A DNA stretch of 64,000 nt from Pseudooceanicola pacificus (GTDB taxonomy: Bacteria > Pseudomonadota > Alphaproteobacteria > Rhodobacterales > Rhodobacteraceae): NCBI RefSeq assembly GCF_009789075.1, contig NZ_WNXQ01000001.1, positions 248,001 to 312,000 on the forward strand, read 5' to 3'. The notes below the pieces were generated by a model, which saw nothing but the letters and a program-made list of their open reading frames with translations, was not told where the DNA came from and did no database searches. Of the stretch, positions 34,936 through 44,665 are shown piece after piece. Position 1 is the stretch's first letter. Each line of letters opens with the position of its first letter. A program made the translations under genes and the position numbers.

Positions 34936-35607
34936 ATGGATGCAGGGAACACAACTTCGGCCGCGGGCAGTGCGACAGCCCCCCGCACCGCGACCGCACC
35001 GGACACAGGCAAATCCGCCATCAGTTCGGATTTCGAAACTTTTCTGAAGATGCTTTCGACGCAGCTACAGAACCAGGACCCGCTGAACCCGGTGGACTCG
35101 GCAGATTACGCCGTACAACTGGCGACTTTCTCTTCGGTGGAACAGCAGGTTCTGACCAACGACTTGCTGCAGGGCATCGCGTCGCGCTTTTCGCTGTCCG
35201 GGTTCGCGGACTATGCCACCTGGGTCGGGATGGAGGCCCGGTCGGAGGCAGATGTGTCCTTTGACGGCACGCCGATCAGTGTTTCCCCCTCCCCTGATCC
35301 GGATGCCGATCGTACGGTGATGATCGTGCGAAATGCCGAAGGCAGCGTCGTGGCGCGGGTCGATATCCCGGTCTCGGATCAGACCTTCGAGTGGACGGGG
35401 GCAGACGGGCAAGGCGGCACGGTCCCGTCCGGATCCTACAGCCTGAGCCTGGAGAATCAGGCGGGAGGTGAAGTCCTGTCGGAGGCGCCGATGGAGGCCT
35501 ATTCCCGGGTGCGCGAGGTGCGCCGCGAAAACGGCGCGCCGGTGCTGATCCTTGCCGGCGGGATTGCGGTGCCTGCCGACTCCGTCACAGCCCTGCGCCA
35601 GCCCTGA
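34936..35607 (+). CDS. flgD: FlgD, hook cap/scaffold protein
   Basis: A 223-residue FlgD. The N-terminal export/capping motif FLKMLSTQLQNQDPLNPVDS lies at about residues 36-55 and is followed by YAVQLATFSSVEQQVLTND. The C-terminal part includes the FlgD Ig-like region (TFEWTGADGQGGTVPSGSYS). FlgD caps the growing hook and is needed for FlgE polymerisation. GGAAGGA precedes the ATG. It is co-transcribed with fliK. Confidence 0.95.
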   Translation: MDAGNTTSAAGSATAPRTATAPDTGKSAISSDFETFLKMLSTQLQNQDPLNPVDSADYAVQLATFSSVEQQVLTNDLLQGIASRFSLSGFADYATWVGMEARSEADVSFDGTPISVSPSPDPDADRTVMIVRNAEGSVVARVDIPVSDQTFEWTGADGQGGTVPSGSYSLSLENQAGGEVLSEAPMEAYSRVREVRRENGAPVLILAGGIAVPADSVTALRQP

Positions 35608-35687
35608 GCGGTGCTTGCGGGCCTGCCGCCCGTGCCATAGCCTGACCGGGCCGGAACCTACCGGACCAACAGGCAGATGGAACCGCT

Positions 35688-36644
35688 TTGGACTCCGGGG
35701 CGTACAAGACGAAACGCGCGACCCCCTGGGCAGGCTCGGGGGCGGGTCCCGCCGTGTCGGGCTCGGAAGACGGGCCACCGTCCGATGTGCGGAACTGGGT
35801 GGCACGCAACGGTCATGCCGACGGACAGGGAATCTGGCATCGGTTGCGGGGCGGTCGCAGCAATCGGTGCTGGCGCGTCGAAGGGCCTGCGGGCGACGTC
35901 GTCGTGAAACTCTACCGCGAGGTTCTTGCCGAGCCGGCACGGAACCCGATGTTCGGCAACGATCCGCGGGCTGAAACCTCGATGCTTCGGGCCCTGGCCC
36001 GGAGCAGGTTGGCTCCGGAGCTTCTGGCCGCCGGGCGCTGCGGCGCGGGGTCCTGCATCGTCTACCGGCACGTGGAAGGCAGACCGGGCGGCGCGACACT
36101 GTCCGAGTCGGCCGCCGCCCTGCGCCGCGTCCACGAGATGACGCCCGCCGCAGGACTACGCAGAGCGCCCGACGGCAGCGCCCAAATCCACGCACAGGGT
36201 CTGGGCATCCTGGCCAGATGCACCGACCGTGGCGGTGTCGAGCGGCTGATGGATCTGGCGCCGAAGGGAGAGGTGCGGCCAAAAGGCGAGGCGTGCTTGC
36301 TGCATGGTGACCCGGTCCCGGCGAACATGATAGCGGCCGCAAAGGGCGTCGTGCTGATCGACTGGCAGTACCCGGGGCGTGGCGATCCCTGCGAGGATCT
36401 GGCCATCCACCTGTCGCCCGCGATGCGGCATGCCTATGCCTCCCCCCGCCTGTCCAGCGAGGAGGAGGAGGATTTCCTGGCCGCCTATGGGCGCAAAGAG
36501 GTGACGGACCGGTATCGCGCACTTGCGCCCTGGTATCACTGGCGGATGGCGGCCTATTGCCTGTGGCGGACCGGGCAAGGCGGCACGGATGACGCACCGG
36601 CCATGTCGGCCGAACTGGAGGCACTTGCCCTGTGCGGGGAGTGA
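35688..36644 (+). CDS. Choline kinase / aminoglycoside phosphotransferase-like protein
   Basis: A protein of up to 318 residues with the APH/choline-kinase fold: GGRSNRCWRVEGPAGDVVVK (nucleotide loop), LAPELLAAGRCGAGSCIVY, the catalytic loop LLHGDPVPANMI with HGD and N, and the metal-binding VLIDWQYPGRGDPCEDLAIH. It would phosphorylate a small alcohol or amine, but the substrate is not determined. The start is unclear: no ATG precedes the fold. TTG at 35688 gives the longest form, and GTG at 35787 a shorter one. It lies 80 bases after flgD but is not a flagellar gene by sequence. Confidence 0.8.
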   Translation: MDSGAYKTKRATPWAGSGAGPAVSGSEDGPPSDVRNWVARNGHADGQGIWHRLRGGRSNRCWRVEGPAGDVVVKLYREVLAEPARNPMFGNDPRAETSMLRALARSRLAPELLAAGRCGAGSCIVYRHVEGRPGGATLSESAAALRRVHEMTPAAGLRRAPDGSAQIHAQGLGILARCTDRGGVERLMDLAPKGEVRPKGEACLLHGDPVPANMIAAAKGVVLIDWQYPGRGDPCEDLAIHLSPAMRHAYASPRLSSEEEEDFLAAYGRKEVTDRYRALAPWYHWRMAAYCLWRTGQGGTDDAPAMSAELEALALCGE

Positions 36645-36945
36645 GCGATTCGGACGGGTCGGCGGAGAAACCCCGCTCTTCGGGCAGAATGCCGCACAGC
36701 AGAAACCTCAGCGGGAATCTGGGCGGGATCTCGCCCTTTCCCGGCCCCCGGGCGAGCCACGCCCATTTTGTCGGCAGAATTTTTCCATTGTAATTCAACG
36801 CCTAACAAGTCATCTGCCGCAGCATTGCCCTTATTGACACAGTTGCCCCCCATAGGCGGGTTAGTCCTTTGAACGCGATCAAATTTATGCAATATTGGGC
36901 GAGATCGTGCCGGGTAATCTGGCCGTCAAACTATTGGAGAGAGTC
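36645..36945. other. 301-base promoter region before a small secreted-protein gene
   Basis: No gene is seen. A perfect -35-like TTGACA lies at 36834-36839, but no clear -10 follows at 16-18 bases. The last 150 bases are AT-richer than the surroundings, fitting a promoter for the 36946 gene. GGAGAGAG lies just before its ATG. Confidence 0.45.
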
Positions 36946-37140
36946 ATGAAAGCATTTTCGATGATCGCCGCAGCGGCTCTGGCCGTCGCAGCAGCAGCAC
37001 CGGCATTTGCCGAAGGCACCAAGACCAACCCGTTCGTGTCCACCCAGGGCGCGGCCCTTGGCGCCGCTGAAACCACCGCAATCGTCACCGTCACCGTTGT
37101 GACTGCTGGCGTCATTGCCGGTTCGGCATCGGGCTCCTGA
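36946..37140 (+). CDS. Small secreted protein, possibly YjbE/GfcA-like
   Basis: A 64-residue protein starting MKAFSMIAAAALAVAAAAPA with a clear signal peptide cleaved near AFAE, leaving about 42 residues rich in Ala, Thr, Val and Gly (ETTAIVTVTVVTAGVIAGSA). A strong ribosome site and a perfect terminator frame it, suggesting high expression. E. coli YjbE and GfcA are similar small, Ala/Thr-rich exported proteins encoded with YjbF/YjbH, which here lie just beyond on the opposite strand. The relation is inferred from size, composition and context, not from a motif. Confidence 0.75.
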   Translation: MKAFSMIAAAALAVAAAAPAFAEGTKTNPFVSTQGAALGAAETTAIVTVTVVTAGVIAGSASGS

Positions 37141-37172
37141 GCCTCGGGTCAATTGACCTTTGCGAATTCATG

Positions 37173-37198
37173 AAAGCGGCCCCTTTCGGGGCCGCTTT
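37173..37198. terminator. Bidirectional terminator between convergent genes
   Basis: AAAGCGGCCCC (37173-37183) pairs exactly with GGGGCCGCTTT (37188-37198) around a 4-base loop. A and T tracts flank both sides, so it can end transcription of the small secreted-protein gene and of the opposing yjbH-yjbF operon. Confidence 0.85.
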
Positions 37199-37292
37199 CT
37201 ATTTGGGTAGCATCTGTTTTTCCGCCCCAGCCGACTGACGGGCCGCATCTGCGGCGGCGGGGGGCGACAAACGCCCCCCATACTCCGGAGCC

Positions 37293-37970
37293 TCAGCGCC
37301 GCAGCGTGTACATCAGCCCATAGCCGTTGGCCGGGCTCAGATACTGACGCGCGAACAGGATGGTTCCGCGATCATCGACAAGGTAGGCGTTCTCGATCGG
37401 CATGCCATCGGACACGCAGCTTTCGGTCATCCGCGTGACCGAAGCCGAGACGACACCGCCGCGATAGGTCTCGCGCCCCCCGTTTTCGATCTCGCATTCC
37501 GCCACCAGTTCGACGGTCTGGTTGTCCGGGGTCAGGTAGCGCTGAATCCGGCGCGCGATCCCGTTCTTGCGCTGTCTGACGAGCTGCAGGCTGCTGTCGG
37601 CAGAGGTCGACATCGTGTCCTGCCCCAGCCCGCGCGACGCCGTCAGCATCCCCGATTTCAGGGTCACGGTCCGCTCGTCCGGAGAAGACCAGGTGCGGTA
37701 GGCCCCGTTTTCCTCGATCGGGACGAAGAAGGCCGAAGCCTCTCGCCCCGTCAGCCTGATCTGCATGACCGGCCCCGACACGTTGTTCAGGGCCGCGGAC
37801 ATCGCAGCGGCGTCGACCGGCGGGGGCGGCGCAGGGCGCGAGAACAGGGATTTGACCACCGAGAACGGCCGGATCGGCGCGTCCCTCTGGATGTTGCCGC
37901 CAGAGCATGCCGAAAGGCCAAGTACCGCGATCAGGCCCGCAATCGGGGCAATTTTCAGGGAAGCGATCAT
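37293..37970 (-). CDS. YjbF/GfcB-family lipoprotein
   Basis: A 225-residue lipoprotein with signal peptide IASLKIAPIAGLIAVLGLSAC, where LSAC is the lipobox and Cys22 the lipidation site. The mature part has MQIRLTGREASAFFVPIEEN and a C-terminal ENAYLVDDRGTILFARQYL, consistent with the YjbF/GfcB group linked to exopolysaccharide or group-4 capsule export. It overlaps the yjbH gene by four bases and is the second gene of that operon. No YjbG/GfcC homologue is present. Confidence 0.82.
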   Translation of the reverse strand: MIASLKIAPIAGLIAVLGLSACSGGNIQRDAPIRPFSVVKSLFSRPAPPPPVDAAAMSAALNNVSGPVMQIRLTGREASAFFVPIEENGAYRTWSSPDERTVTLKSGMLTASRGLGQDTMSTSADSSLQLVRQRKNGIARRIQRYLTPDNQTVELVAECEIENGGRETYRGGVVSASVTRMTESCVSDGMPIENAYLVDDRGTILFARQYLSPANGYGLMYTLRR

Positions 37971-40081
37971 CTCCAGAATTTCCCCCAGCTCTTGACCATG
38001 TCGGATTTATGGGTGCCACGGATCGTCTCGTACAGGCGACCGTCCACGTTCAGGCGGGCACCGCCGTCACGTGCCAGCGATTGCAGAACGAGGTTGCCGG
38101 TCCGGCGATCCGGCTGGCCGAAGGCCCAGGAAATCGGGATCGTGATGCGGATACCCTTGTCAAAGGACCCCTCGCCAAAGCTTGCGGCAGAGACGTCCGT
38201 CTTGGTGGCATAGGCCCCGACCCGCCAGCCATTGGCGAATTCGCGGTCCAGCGAGACCGTGGCGCCAAGGTCGCCGGCCAGGTAGCGCCCGACGTCGAGC
38301 TGCCCGTGGAACCCGTTGCCGAAATCGTAATAGGCCGACAGGTGGCCGGTCGCGACCTTGTAGTCCTGGAAGTCGAACAGCTGATCATAGTCGCGCTTGA
38401 CCACATAGTTGGCTTCGGCGCCCAGGGCGAACCGGCTGCCCGTCGGCTTCCACAGCACCTCGCCCGAGATGCCGCCATAGGCCGATTCGAACAGACCCGC
38501 CGAAAGGCGCCCGTACAGGTTCGGGCCCAGGCGGCCGTATTTGGCGACCGTGAGGGTTTCGATGCGCGGCTGCTTGGAGCGGTTGTAGAAGTTGCCGTCA
38601 GAGCGCACGACCGGCGGCGGGTCGATTGGCGTGATGCGGGCCGGACGCGGCGTATCGGACAGCGTGCCCGCGATGCGGTTGGTCAGCGAGCCCGAGAGGA
38701 CCCAGCCCGGCGCCCAGGAGTATTCGCCCTTCAACCGCAGGCCAAGGTCGGCCCGCAGCGGGTTGTCGGGATCGAAGAAGCTGGTCTGCACATAGGGTGC
38801 GAAGTTCCAGCTGTAGCGGGGGTAGCTGCCTTCGATCACCGGGATATCGGGCGTTTCCGCCAGCGAGGTCGAAAACTGCGCCGCGGCCAGGATATCGCGG
38901 GCCGGTGCGTTCTCCAGCCGTTCGAGGTCGCTGCGCTGGACCACGACCGAGGTGCTGCGGATACCGCGCACCACCTGCGTGATGACGAAGGTTTCCACCG
39001 AATCCGGCATCGTCCGGGTCAGGACCCGTGCGGTGCGGCCGACGGCCTGCGCCTCGATATCGTATTTTGCGTTGCGGATCAGGACATGGGCCTTGCGGCC
39101 GTCCAGCCGGATGCCTTCCAGCTCCAGCCCTTCACGGGCCAGGCCGGCGACCAGCTCTTCCTGGGCGGACTGGCGTTCGGCGGGCGATGTCGTCCAGCCC
39201 AGGTCCTGTGCCGTGCCGCGCGGGCGCAGATAGACCGGAACCGGCGCGGTCTCGCTGCCGCCCGGCACGCCGTCGGTGCGCGGGTTCAGCGCAAAGCGGA
39301 GCACGACGCCGTATTCCGCCCCGCCGATCGAATAGACTCCGATGCCGAAGTTGTCGCTGCGGCGGTAGTCGAGGCCGAAGTTGTAGGGGTTCTTGCGTTC
39401 GAGAATGCCATCGCCGGTTTCGAGCGTGTAGGCGTCCGAGGAGTATTCGGCCTTGAACGTCAGGGTGTCGCTGAGCGCGTAGCTCAACCCGGCAAAGGGG
39501 GCGACATCGCCGCGGAACCAGCGGTCATAGGTGGGGATGCCGCCGGCGCCCAGCAGGTCGCTGGGCCGGGTGCCGGTCGATCCGATGCTCTGATAGCTGC
39601 CGAGGCGGCCCCAGCCCAGGCCGGCGGTCAGGCGGAGACGGTCGTTGGCAAAGCCCTTGGTCGCGACGATGTATTCCGACGAGTAGAGCCCGGTGCCGAT
39701 GAAGTCGCGCAGGCCGACGCTGACGGCGGGCAGATAGGCGCTTTCGGTCAGGATCTGGTAGCTGATGTCGAAGCTGCGGTCATAATAGGTCGACGGCGTG
39801 TAGCCGGGGATGTTCAGCCCCTTGATCGCCGTGTACCGGAAGGCGCCGGTCAGGCGGGGGGTGATCTGGAACGACAGCGTGTTCTTGAAGGTATTGCCGA
39901 AGTAGGAAATCGTCGTCGACAGCTGGCCGTCGGGTGCGGTTTCCGCTGTTGGCATGTCGATCAGGTTGGAAGGCGTGCCGTACATCCCGGTATTGGGCGT
40001 GGTCAGATGCTGGGCCGTCGCCAACTGCGGTGCTGCCAGCCCTGCGCTGAACAACGCGGCGAACAATAGTTTGCGAATCAA
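37967..40081 (-). CDS. YjbH/GfcD-family outer-membrane protein
   Basis: A 704-residue exported protein (signal MIRKLLFAALFSAGLAAPQL, cut near ATAQ) starting the mature form with HLTTPNTGMYGTPSNLIDMP, the usual YjbH opening. It is rich in alternating aromatic/polar strands, as expected for an outer-membrane beta barrel, and ends WGKFWR. YjbH/GfcD proteins help export polysaccharide through the outer membrane. It is the first gene of a two-gene operon with the YjbF-like lipoprotein. Confidence 0.87.
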   Translation of the reverse strand: MIRKLLFAALFSAGLAAPQLATAQHLTTPNTGMYGTPSNLIDMPTAETAPDGQLSTTISYFGNTFKNTLSFQITPRLTGAFRYTAIKGLNIPGYTPSTYYDRSFDISYQILTESAYLPAVSVGLRDFIGTGLYSSEYIVATKGFANDRLRLTAGLGWGRLGSYQSIGSTGTRPSDLLGAGGIPTYDRWFRGDVAPFAGLSYALSDTLTFKAEYSSDAYTLETGDGILERKNPYNFGLDYRRSDNFGIGVYSIGGAEYGVVLRFALNPRTDGVPGGSETAPVPVYLRPRGTAQDLGWTTSPAERQSAQEELVAGLAREGLELEGIRLDGRKAHVLIRNAKYDIEAQAVGRTARVLTRTMPDSVETFVITQVVRGIRSTSVVVQRSDLERLENAPARDILAAAQFSTSLAETPDIPVIEGSYPRYSWNFAPYVQTSFFDPDNPLRADLGLRLKGEYSWAPGWVLSGSLTNRIAGTLSDTPRPARITPIDPPPVVRSDGNFYNRSKQPRIETLTVAKYGRLGPNLYGRLSAGLFESAYGGISGEVLWKPTGSRFALGAEANYVVKRDYDQLFDFQDYKVATGHLSAYYDFGNGFHGQLDVGRYLAGDLGATVSLDREFANGWRVGAYATKTDVSAASFGEGSFDKGIRITIPISWAFGQPDRRTGNLVLQSLARDGGARLNVDGRLYETIRGTHKSDMVKSWGKFWR

Positions 40082-40230
40082 CGTGCCTCTCCGTCCGGAA
40101 TTTCTTTTCAGGTGACCCTAGAGAAACCGCCCCGCGAAAGACAGGACCGATGGATGCGCGCCACAAACAAGCCGTTGCACTGTCGCAATAATGCTCCTTG
40201 TGACGCGGGCAACCGGCGGGCTCTTGCCGG

Positions 40231-41766
40231 TCAGCCGGCCACCAGCCAGGCCACCGCGGCGGCCCCCAGCCCGCAGACCAGCCCGAGCGCGCCCCACAGA
40301 ACGGCGTTCCGCCATCCCCCGCCCTGGGGCGGTTCGGGTTCCGCGACCTGCCGGATCAGCGCCTGTTCCACCAGCCGGGGCAGGCGCGGGCCGAACCGGG
40401 CCAGCACCATCGCGGTGCGGCCCAGATCGCGGGCCAGGGCGCGGGGGCCAAGGTTGCCGCGGATGTAATCCTCGACGATGGGCCGCGCGACCTGCCAGAT
40501 GTTGATCTGCGGCGAGAGCGACCGCGCCACCCCTTCGACCACCACCATCGTGCGCTGCAGCAGGATCAGCTCGGTCCGGGTTTCCATGCCGAAACGCTCG
40601 GTCACCTCGAACAGGTAGGACAGCAGCCGCCCCATCGAGATGTGGTTGGCATCCATGCCGAAGATCGGCTCGCCCACGGCCCGCAGCGCGCGGGCGAATT
40701 CGTCGACGTCGCGGTCGGCGGGCACATATCCGGCCTCGAAATGCACCTCGGCCACGCGCTGATAGTCGCGCTTGATGAAGCCGTAGAGGATCTCGGCATA
40801 GACCCGGCGGGTGTATTCGTCGATATGGCCCATGATCCCGAAATCATAGGCGATGATGTCGCCGTTCGGCGCGACCTTCAGGTTGCCCTGGTGCATGTCG
40901 GCGTGGAAATAGCCGTCGCGCAGGGCGTGGTTCAGGAACAGTTGCAGCACCCGCTCGCCCAGGCTGACCCGGTCGTGCCCGGCTGCGTCCAGCGCGGCAT
41001 TGTCGCCAAGCGCGGCGCCCTCGGCCCAGCTCATCGTCATGACGCGGCGGCTGCTCTCGTGCCATTTCACCGTCGGCAGGGCAAAGCCCTCGTCGCCCTC
41101 GGTATTCGCGGCGAACTGGCTGGCCGAGGCCGCCTCCAGCCGCAGGTCCAGTTCGCCCTTCACCACGCCGTCGAAATGTTCGATCACGTCCGAAGGGCGC
41201 AGCCGGCGGAAACTGGGCGACAGGAATTCGATGCACCAGGCGGCGAAGTAGAAGGCGTCGACATCCTTGCGAAAGGCGCGTTCGATCCCCGGCCGCAGCA
41301 CCTTCACCGCGACCTCTTCGCCCGTATCGACCAGCCGCGCGCGATGCACCTGCGCGATGGAGGCCGCGGCGACGGGGGGCGAGAATTCCGAATAGATCGA
41401 CTCCAGCGGGCGGTCCAGCTCCGCCTCCACGGCCTGCCGCGCGGCCTGCATCGAGAACGGGGGCAGCTTGTCCTGCAGCACCCGCAGCTGCACCGCCAGC
41501 TCGTCGCCCACAAGGTCGGGGCGGGTCGACAGGACCTGGCCGAACTTGATGTAGGCCGGGCCAAGCGCGGTCAGCGCACGGGTCGCGGGCGGCATGGCCG
41601 GATCGCCCTTGTCGCCCAGGAACTGGATCGGCCAGCCGATGATCCGCGCCGCCACGCGCAGCAGCGGCGGCGCGTCATAGGCATCCAGGATGATCTTCAT
41701 CGCGCCGGTGCGTTCCAGCGTGGCGCCGGTGCGGGCCAGCCGCCAGATATTGTGCGGTCCGCGCAT
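40231..41766 (-). CDS. ubiB: UbiB, ubiquinone biosynthesis ATPase/kinase-like protein
   Basis: A 511-residue UbiB/ADCK family protein. It shows the KxGQ motif (AYIKFGQVLSTRPDLVGDEL), the Ala-rich nucleotide loop (VAAASIAQVHRARLVDTGEE), DGYFHADMHQGNLKVAPNG, and DFGIMGHID, followed by a C-terminal membrane helix (AVLWGALGLVCGLGAAAVAW). UbiB supports coenzyme Q biosynthesis at the inner membrane. It follows ubiE with a 3-base gap. Confidence 0.95.
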   Translation of the reverse strand: MRGPHNIWRLARTGATLERTGAMKIILDAYDAPPLLRVAARIIGWPIQFLGDKGDPAMPPATRALTALGPAYIKFGQVLSTRPDLVGDELAVQLRVLQDKLPPFSMQAARQAVEAELDRPLESIYSEFSPPVAAASIAQVHRARLVDTGEEVAVKVLRPGIERAFRKDVDAFYFAAWCIEFLSPSFRRLRPSDVIEHFDGVVKGELDLRLEAASASQFAANTEGDEGFALPTVKWHESSRRVMTMSWAEGAALGDNAALDAAGHDRVSLGERVLQLFLNHALRDGYFHADMHQGNLKVAPNGDIIAYDFGIMGHIDEYTRRVYAEILYGFIKRDYQRVAEVHFEAGYVPADRDVDEFARALRAVGEPIFGMDANHISMGRLLSYLFEVTERFGMETRTELILLQRTMVVVEGVARSLSPQINIWQVARPIVEDYIRGNLGPRALARDLGRTAMVLARFGPRLPRLVEQALIRQVAEPEPPQGGGWRNAVLWGALGLVCGLGAAAVAWLVAG

Positions 41767-41769
41767 GGC

Positions 41770-42513
41770 TCAGATCTTCCAGCCGGAATGCAGCGCGGCG
41801 ATACCCAAGGAAAGATTGCGATATTTCGCCTGCTCGAACCCGGCAGCGCGCACCATGCCGAGGAAGGTCTCCTGGTCCGGGAACCGGCGGATCGATTCGA
41901 CAAGGTACTGATAGCTGTCGCGGTCGCCCGCGATCACCTGCCCCATGGCCGGGATCATGTTGAAACTGTAACGGTCATACAGCCATTGCATCCCGGGATT
42001 CGGGATCTGGCTGAACTCCAGCACCATCAGCCGCCCGCCGGGCTTGAGCACGCGAAAGGCCTCGGCCAGCGCATCCTGCGGGCGGGTCACGTTCCGGATG
42101 CCGAAGCTGATCGTGTAGACGTCGAAGGTCGCGTCGTCGAAGGGCAGCGCCATCGCATCGCCGACGATCCAGTCCAGACTTTCGGCCATCTTTTCGGCCT
42201 CGGCGCGCTTGCGTCCCTCGACCAGCATCGGCTCTGTCAGGTCCAGCACGGTGGCATGGCCCTGGCCCGCGCGTTTGAGGAACCGGAACGAGATGTCGCC
42301 CGTCCCGCCCGCAACGTCCAGCAGACGCTGGCCGGGCCGCGGGGCCAGCCAGTCCATCATCGCATCCTTCCAGACCCGGTGGATGCCCATCGACATCACA
42401 TCGTTCATCACGTCGTATTTCGACGCGACCGAGCCGAAGACGCCGCGCACGCGCCCCGACTTCTGATCCTCGGGGATCTCCTGGAATCCGAAATGGGTGG
42501 TTTTCTCGTCCAT
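41770..42513 (-). CDS. ubiE: UbiE, ubiquinone/menaquinone C-methyltransferase
   Basis: A 247-residue SAM methyltransferase starting [20 protein letters not shown], followed by [20 protein letters not shown] (UbiE motif), the SAM loop [20 protein letters not shown], and [20 protein letters not shown]. It methylates the ring carbon of demethoxyubiquinol intermediates. The ATG at 42513 is chosen from family alignment memory. It is the first gene of ubiE-ubiB and divergent from mutM. Confidence 0.95.
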   Translation of the reverse strand: MDEKTTHFGFQEIPEDQKSGRVRGVFGSVASKYDVMNDVMSMGIHRVWKDAMMDWLAPRPGQRLLDVAGGTGDISFRFLKRAGQGHATVLDLTEPMLVEGRKRAEAEKMAESLDWIVGDAMALPFDDATFDVYTISFGIRNVTRPQDALAEAFRVLKPGGRLMVLEFSQIPNPGMQWLYDRYSFNMIPAMGQVIAGDRDSYQYLVESIRRFPDQETFLGMVRAAGFEQAKYRNLSLGIAALHSGWKI

Positions 42514-42604
42514 CGCCCTTGCGCTTTCCTTGGCCTCTGCCTTCTTATAGGGCGCTTGCCCGCCGCCGCAATGCGGCGCACTGGCCGAAAGCACCGAGGA
42601 GCCG

Positions 42605-43456
42605 ATGCCCGAACTGCCCGAAGTGGAAACCGTCCGCCGTGGACTGGCCCCCGTGATGGAGGGCGAGACCATCGCCCGCGCCACGGTGAACCGGCCCGAC
42701 CTGCGCTGGCCCTTCCCGCCCGACATGGCCGCCCGCTTGACCGGGCAGCGGGTGCTGGCGCTCAGGCGGCGGTCGAAATACATCCTGGCCGATCTCTCGG
42801 GCGGCGAAACCCTGCTGGTGCATCTGGGCATGACCGGGCGGATGCTGGTTTCGGGCGATCCGCTGGGGCGCTTCGTGCATGATCATCCGGCGGCGGAAAA
42901 GCACGATCACGTTGTGCTGGACATGGCCAGCGGGACGCGCATCACCTTCAACGATCCGCGCCGGTTCGGGGCGATGGACCTGCTGCCGACAGCGGGGGCC
43001 GAGGCGCACAAGCTGCTGGCCGCCATCGGGCCGGAACCGCTGGGCAATGTCTTTTCGCAACCCTACCTTGTCGCCGCGATCAAGCACCGCAACACGCCGA
43101 TCAAGGCCGCGCTGCTGGATCAGAAGGTCGTCGCGGGACTGGGCAACATCTACGTCTGCGAGGCGCTCTACCGCGCCGGGATCTCCCCCGCCCGCAGCTG
43201 CAGCCGCATCTCGACCGAGCGTATCGCGGCGCTGGTTCCGATCATCCGCACGGTGCTGGAAGAGGCCATCGCGGCGGGCGGATCCTCCCTGCGCGATTTC
43301 CGCCGGGCGGATGGCGAACTGGGCTATTTCCAGCACAGTTTCGACGTTTACGGCCGCGAGGGTCAGCCCTGCCGCACGCCCGGCTGCGGCGAAACGATTC
43401 GCCGGATCGTGCAGTCCGGCCGGTCGTCCTTCTACTGCCCGCAATGTCAAAGATGA
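42605..43456 (+). CDS. mutM: MutM, formamidopyrimidine-DNA glycosylase
   Basis: A 283-residue Fpg. The mature enzyme begins [13 protein letters not shown], with catalytic Pro1 and Glu2. A helix-two-turn-helix ([20 protein letters not shown]) and a C-terminal zinc finger [24 protein letters not shown] complete the fold. It removes 8-oxoguanine and other oxidised bases. Divergent from ubiE. Confidence 0.97.
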   Translation: MPELPEVETVRRGLAPVMEGETIARATVNRPDLRWPFPPDMAARLTGQRVLALRRRSKYILADLSGGETLLVHLGMTGRMLVSGDPLGRFVHDHPAAEKHDHVVLDMASGTRITFNDPRRFGAMDLLPTAGAEAHKLLAAIGPEPLGNVFSQPYLVAAIKHRNTPIKAALLDQKVVAGLGNIYVCEALYRAGISPARSCSRISTERIAALVPIIRTVLEEAIAAGGSSLRDFRRADGELGYFQHSFDVYGREGQPCRTPGCGETIRRIVQSGRSSFYCPQCQR

Positions 43457-43515
43457 CTTGAACCGACACGGCAACGTGCTACGGGACTCTACCCAGAAAC
43501 CACAGGGGAACCGCC

Positions 43516-44292
43516 ATGGCCTATGAGACGATTATCGTCGAGATCGAGGATCATATCTGCCTCGTCCGGCTGAACCGGCCCGACGCGATGAACGCTCTGA
43601 ACGACGTGCTGTTCAAGGAACTGGCCGAGGCCCTGACCGAGGCGCAGAAGAACGACAAGGTGCGCTGCATCGTCATCACCGGGTCCGAGAAATTCTTTGC
43701 CGCCGGGGCCGACATCAAGATGATGTCCGAACGCAGCTTCGTCGACGTGTTCGAAAGCGATCTCTTCACCGCCGAGGCCGACGCGTTCCTGCGCGTGCGC
43801 AAGCCGATCATCGCCGCTGTGTCGGGCTATGCCCTGGGCGGCGGGTGCGAACTGGCGATGATGTGCGATTTCATCATCGCCTCGGACACGGCCAAGTTCG
43901 GCCAGCCCGAGATCAACCTGGGTGTCGTCGCCGGCATCGGCGGAACCCAGCGCCTGACCCGCGCCGTGGGCAAGGCCAAGGCGATGGACATGAACCTGAC
44001 CGGCCGCTTCATGGACGCGGAAGAGGCCGAACGCTCGGGCCTGGTCAGCCGCGTCGTTCCGGCCAAGAAGCTGATGGAAGAGGCGATGGCCGCCGCCGGC
44101 AAGATCGCCGAGAAGAGCATGATCACCGTCATGGTGGTCAAGGAAGCGGTGAACCGGTCGTTCGAGACGCCGCTGCGCGAAGGCCTGCTGTTCGAACGCC
44201 GCGTCTTCAATTCGCTCTTCGCGACCGAGGACCAGAAGGAGGGCATGGCCGCCTTCCTTGAAAAGCGCGAAGCGCAGTTCCGCGACAAGTGA
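43516..44292 (+). CDS. Enoyl-CoA hydratase (canonical)
   Basis: A 258-residue crotonase with all hydratase features: [12 protein letters not shown] (oxyanion hole), [14 protein letters not shown] with the first catalytic Glu, and [20 protein letters not shown] with the second. It hydrates short-chain enoyl-CoAs. The gene lies 59 bases after mutM. In many Rhodobacteraceae this ubiB-ubiE-mutM-crotonase block is followed by rpsT and dnaA, but not here. Confidence 0.94.
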   Translation: MAYETIIVEIEDHICLVRLNRPDAMNALNDVLFKELAEALTEAQKNDKVRCIVITGSEKFFAAGADIKMMSERSFVDVFESDLFTAEADAFLRVRKPIIAAVSGYALGGGCELAMMCDFIIASDTAKFGQPEINLGVVAGIGGTQRLTRAVGKAKAMDMNLTGRFMDAEEAERSGLVSRVVPAKKLMEEAMAAAGKIAEKSMITVMVVKEAVNRSFETPLREGLLFERRVFNSLFATEDQKEGMAAFLEKREAQFRDK

Positions 44293-44325
44293 GCGCTTTG
44301 CCGCCCCTGGGGTCCGCATGACCAC

Positions 44326-44344
44326 GGGGGCCCGCAAGGCCCCC
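44326..44344 (+). terminator. Hairpin after the enoyl-CoA hydratase gene
   Basis: GGGGGCC (44326-44332) pairs with GGCCCCC (44338-44344) around CGCAA, 33 bases after the stop. There is no T-run, so termination is likely but unproven. Confidence 0.45.
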
Positions 44345-44378
44345 GCCGACCAGACGCGTTCCCCGGTCCCGTTTCTCG

Positions 44379-44665
44379 TCAGCAGAATTCGGCGTGCCGC
44401 TGCCGGATGTCCGACACGCCGGCCAGCAGGTCCGAACGTGTCCGCGCAGGGCGGCTTCGGCCTCCGCGATGCGGCCCGGATCGGGCAGGTCGGGATTGCG
44501 CAGGCGGTCGATATGGCCCGGGCGCGCCTCGATCACGGGGCGGTAGAGGCTTTCGACCTGAGCGGCCTCGCACAGCGACAGATGACAGGCGCGGTCGAGT
44601 AGCGAAAAACGCCTGAGGTTCGCGCCGGTCACGGCGGTCAGAACGCCGGGTGCGGTCCGGGGCAT
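44379..44665 (-). pseudogene. Remnant of a GntR-family regulator (FCD domain)
   Basis: The minus-strand translation HLSLCEAAQVESLYRPVIEA then GHIDRLRNPDLPDPGR resembles the C-terminal FCD ligand domain of GntR regulators, but the DNA-binding half is absent. The usual stretch between PDPGR and AEAALRGHVR appears deleted. Just after HVR the frame breaks: a one-base change restores DLLAGVSDIRQRHAEFC followed by a stop at 44379, a typical FCD tail. The D-x3-H metal motif is present, but the usual Phe before His is Cys. It probably once controlled the CoA-transferase/GMC genes next door. The FCD assignment is from memory of the family pattern. Confidence 0.5.

Noticed and set aside
43457..43515. 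Possible promoter between mutM and the enoyl-CoA hydratase gene.
   Set aside because: The 59-base gap shows no convincing -35/-10 pair, so separate transcription is not claimed.
44258..44602. Plus-strand 114-codon frame after the enoyl-CoA hydratase gene.
   Set aside because: It has no ribosome site and starts inside the hydratase gene; the minus strand of this region carries the better signal (GntR FCD remnant).
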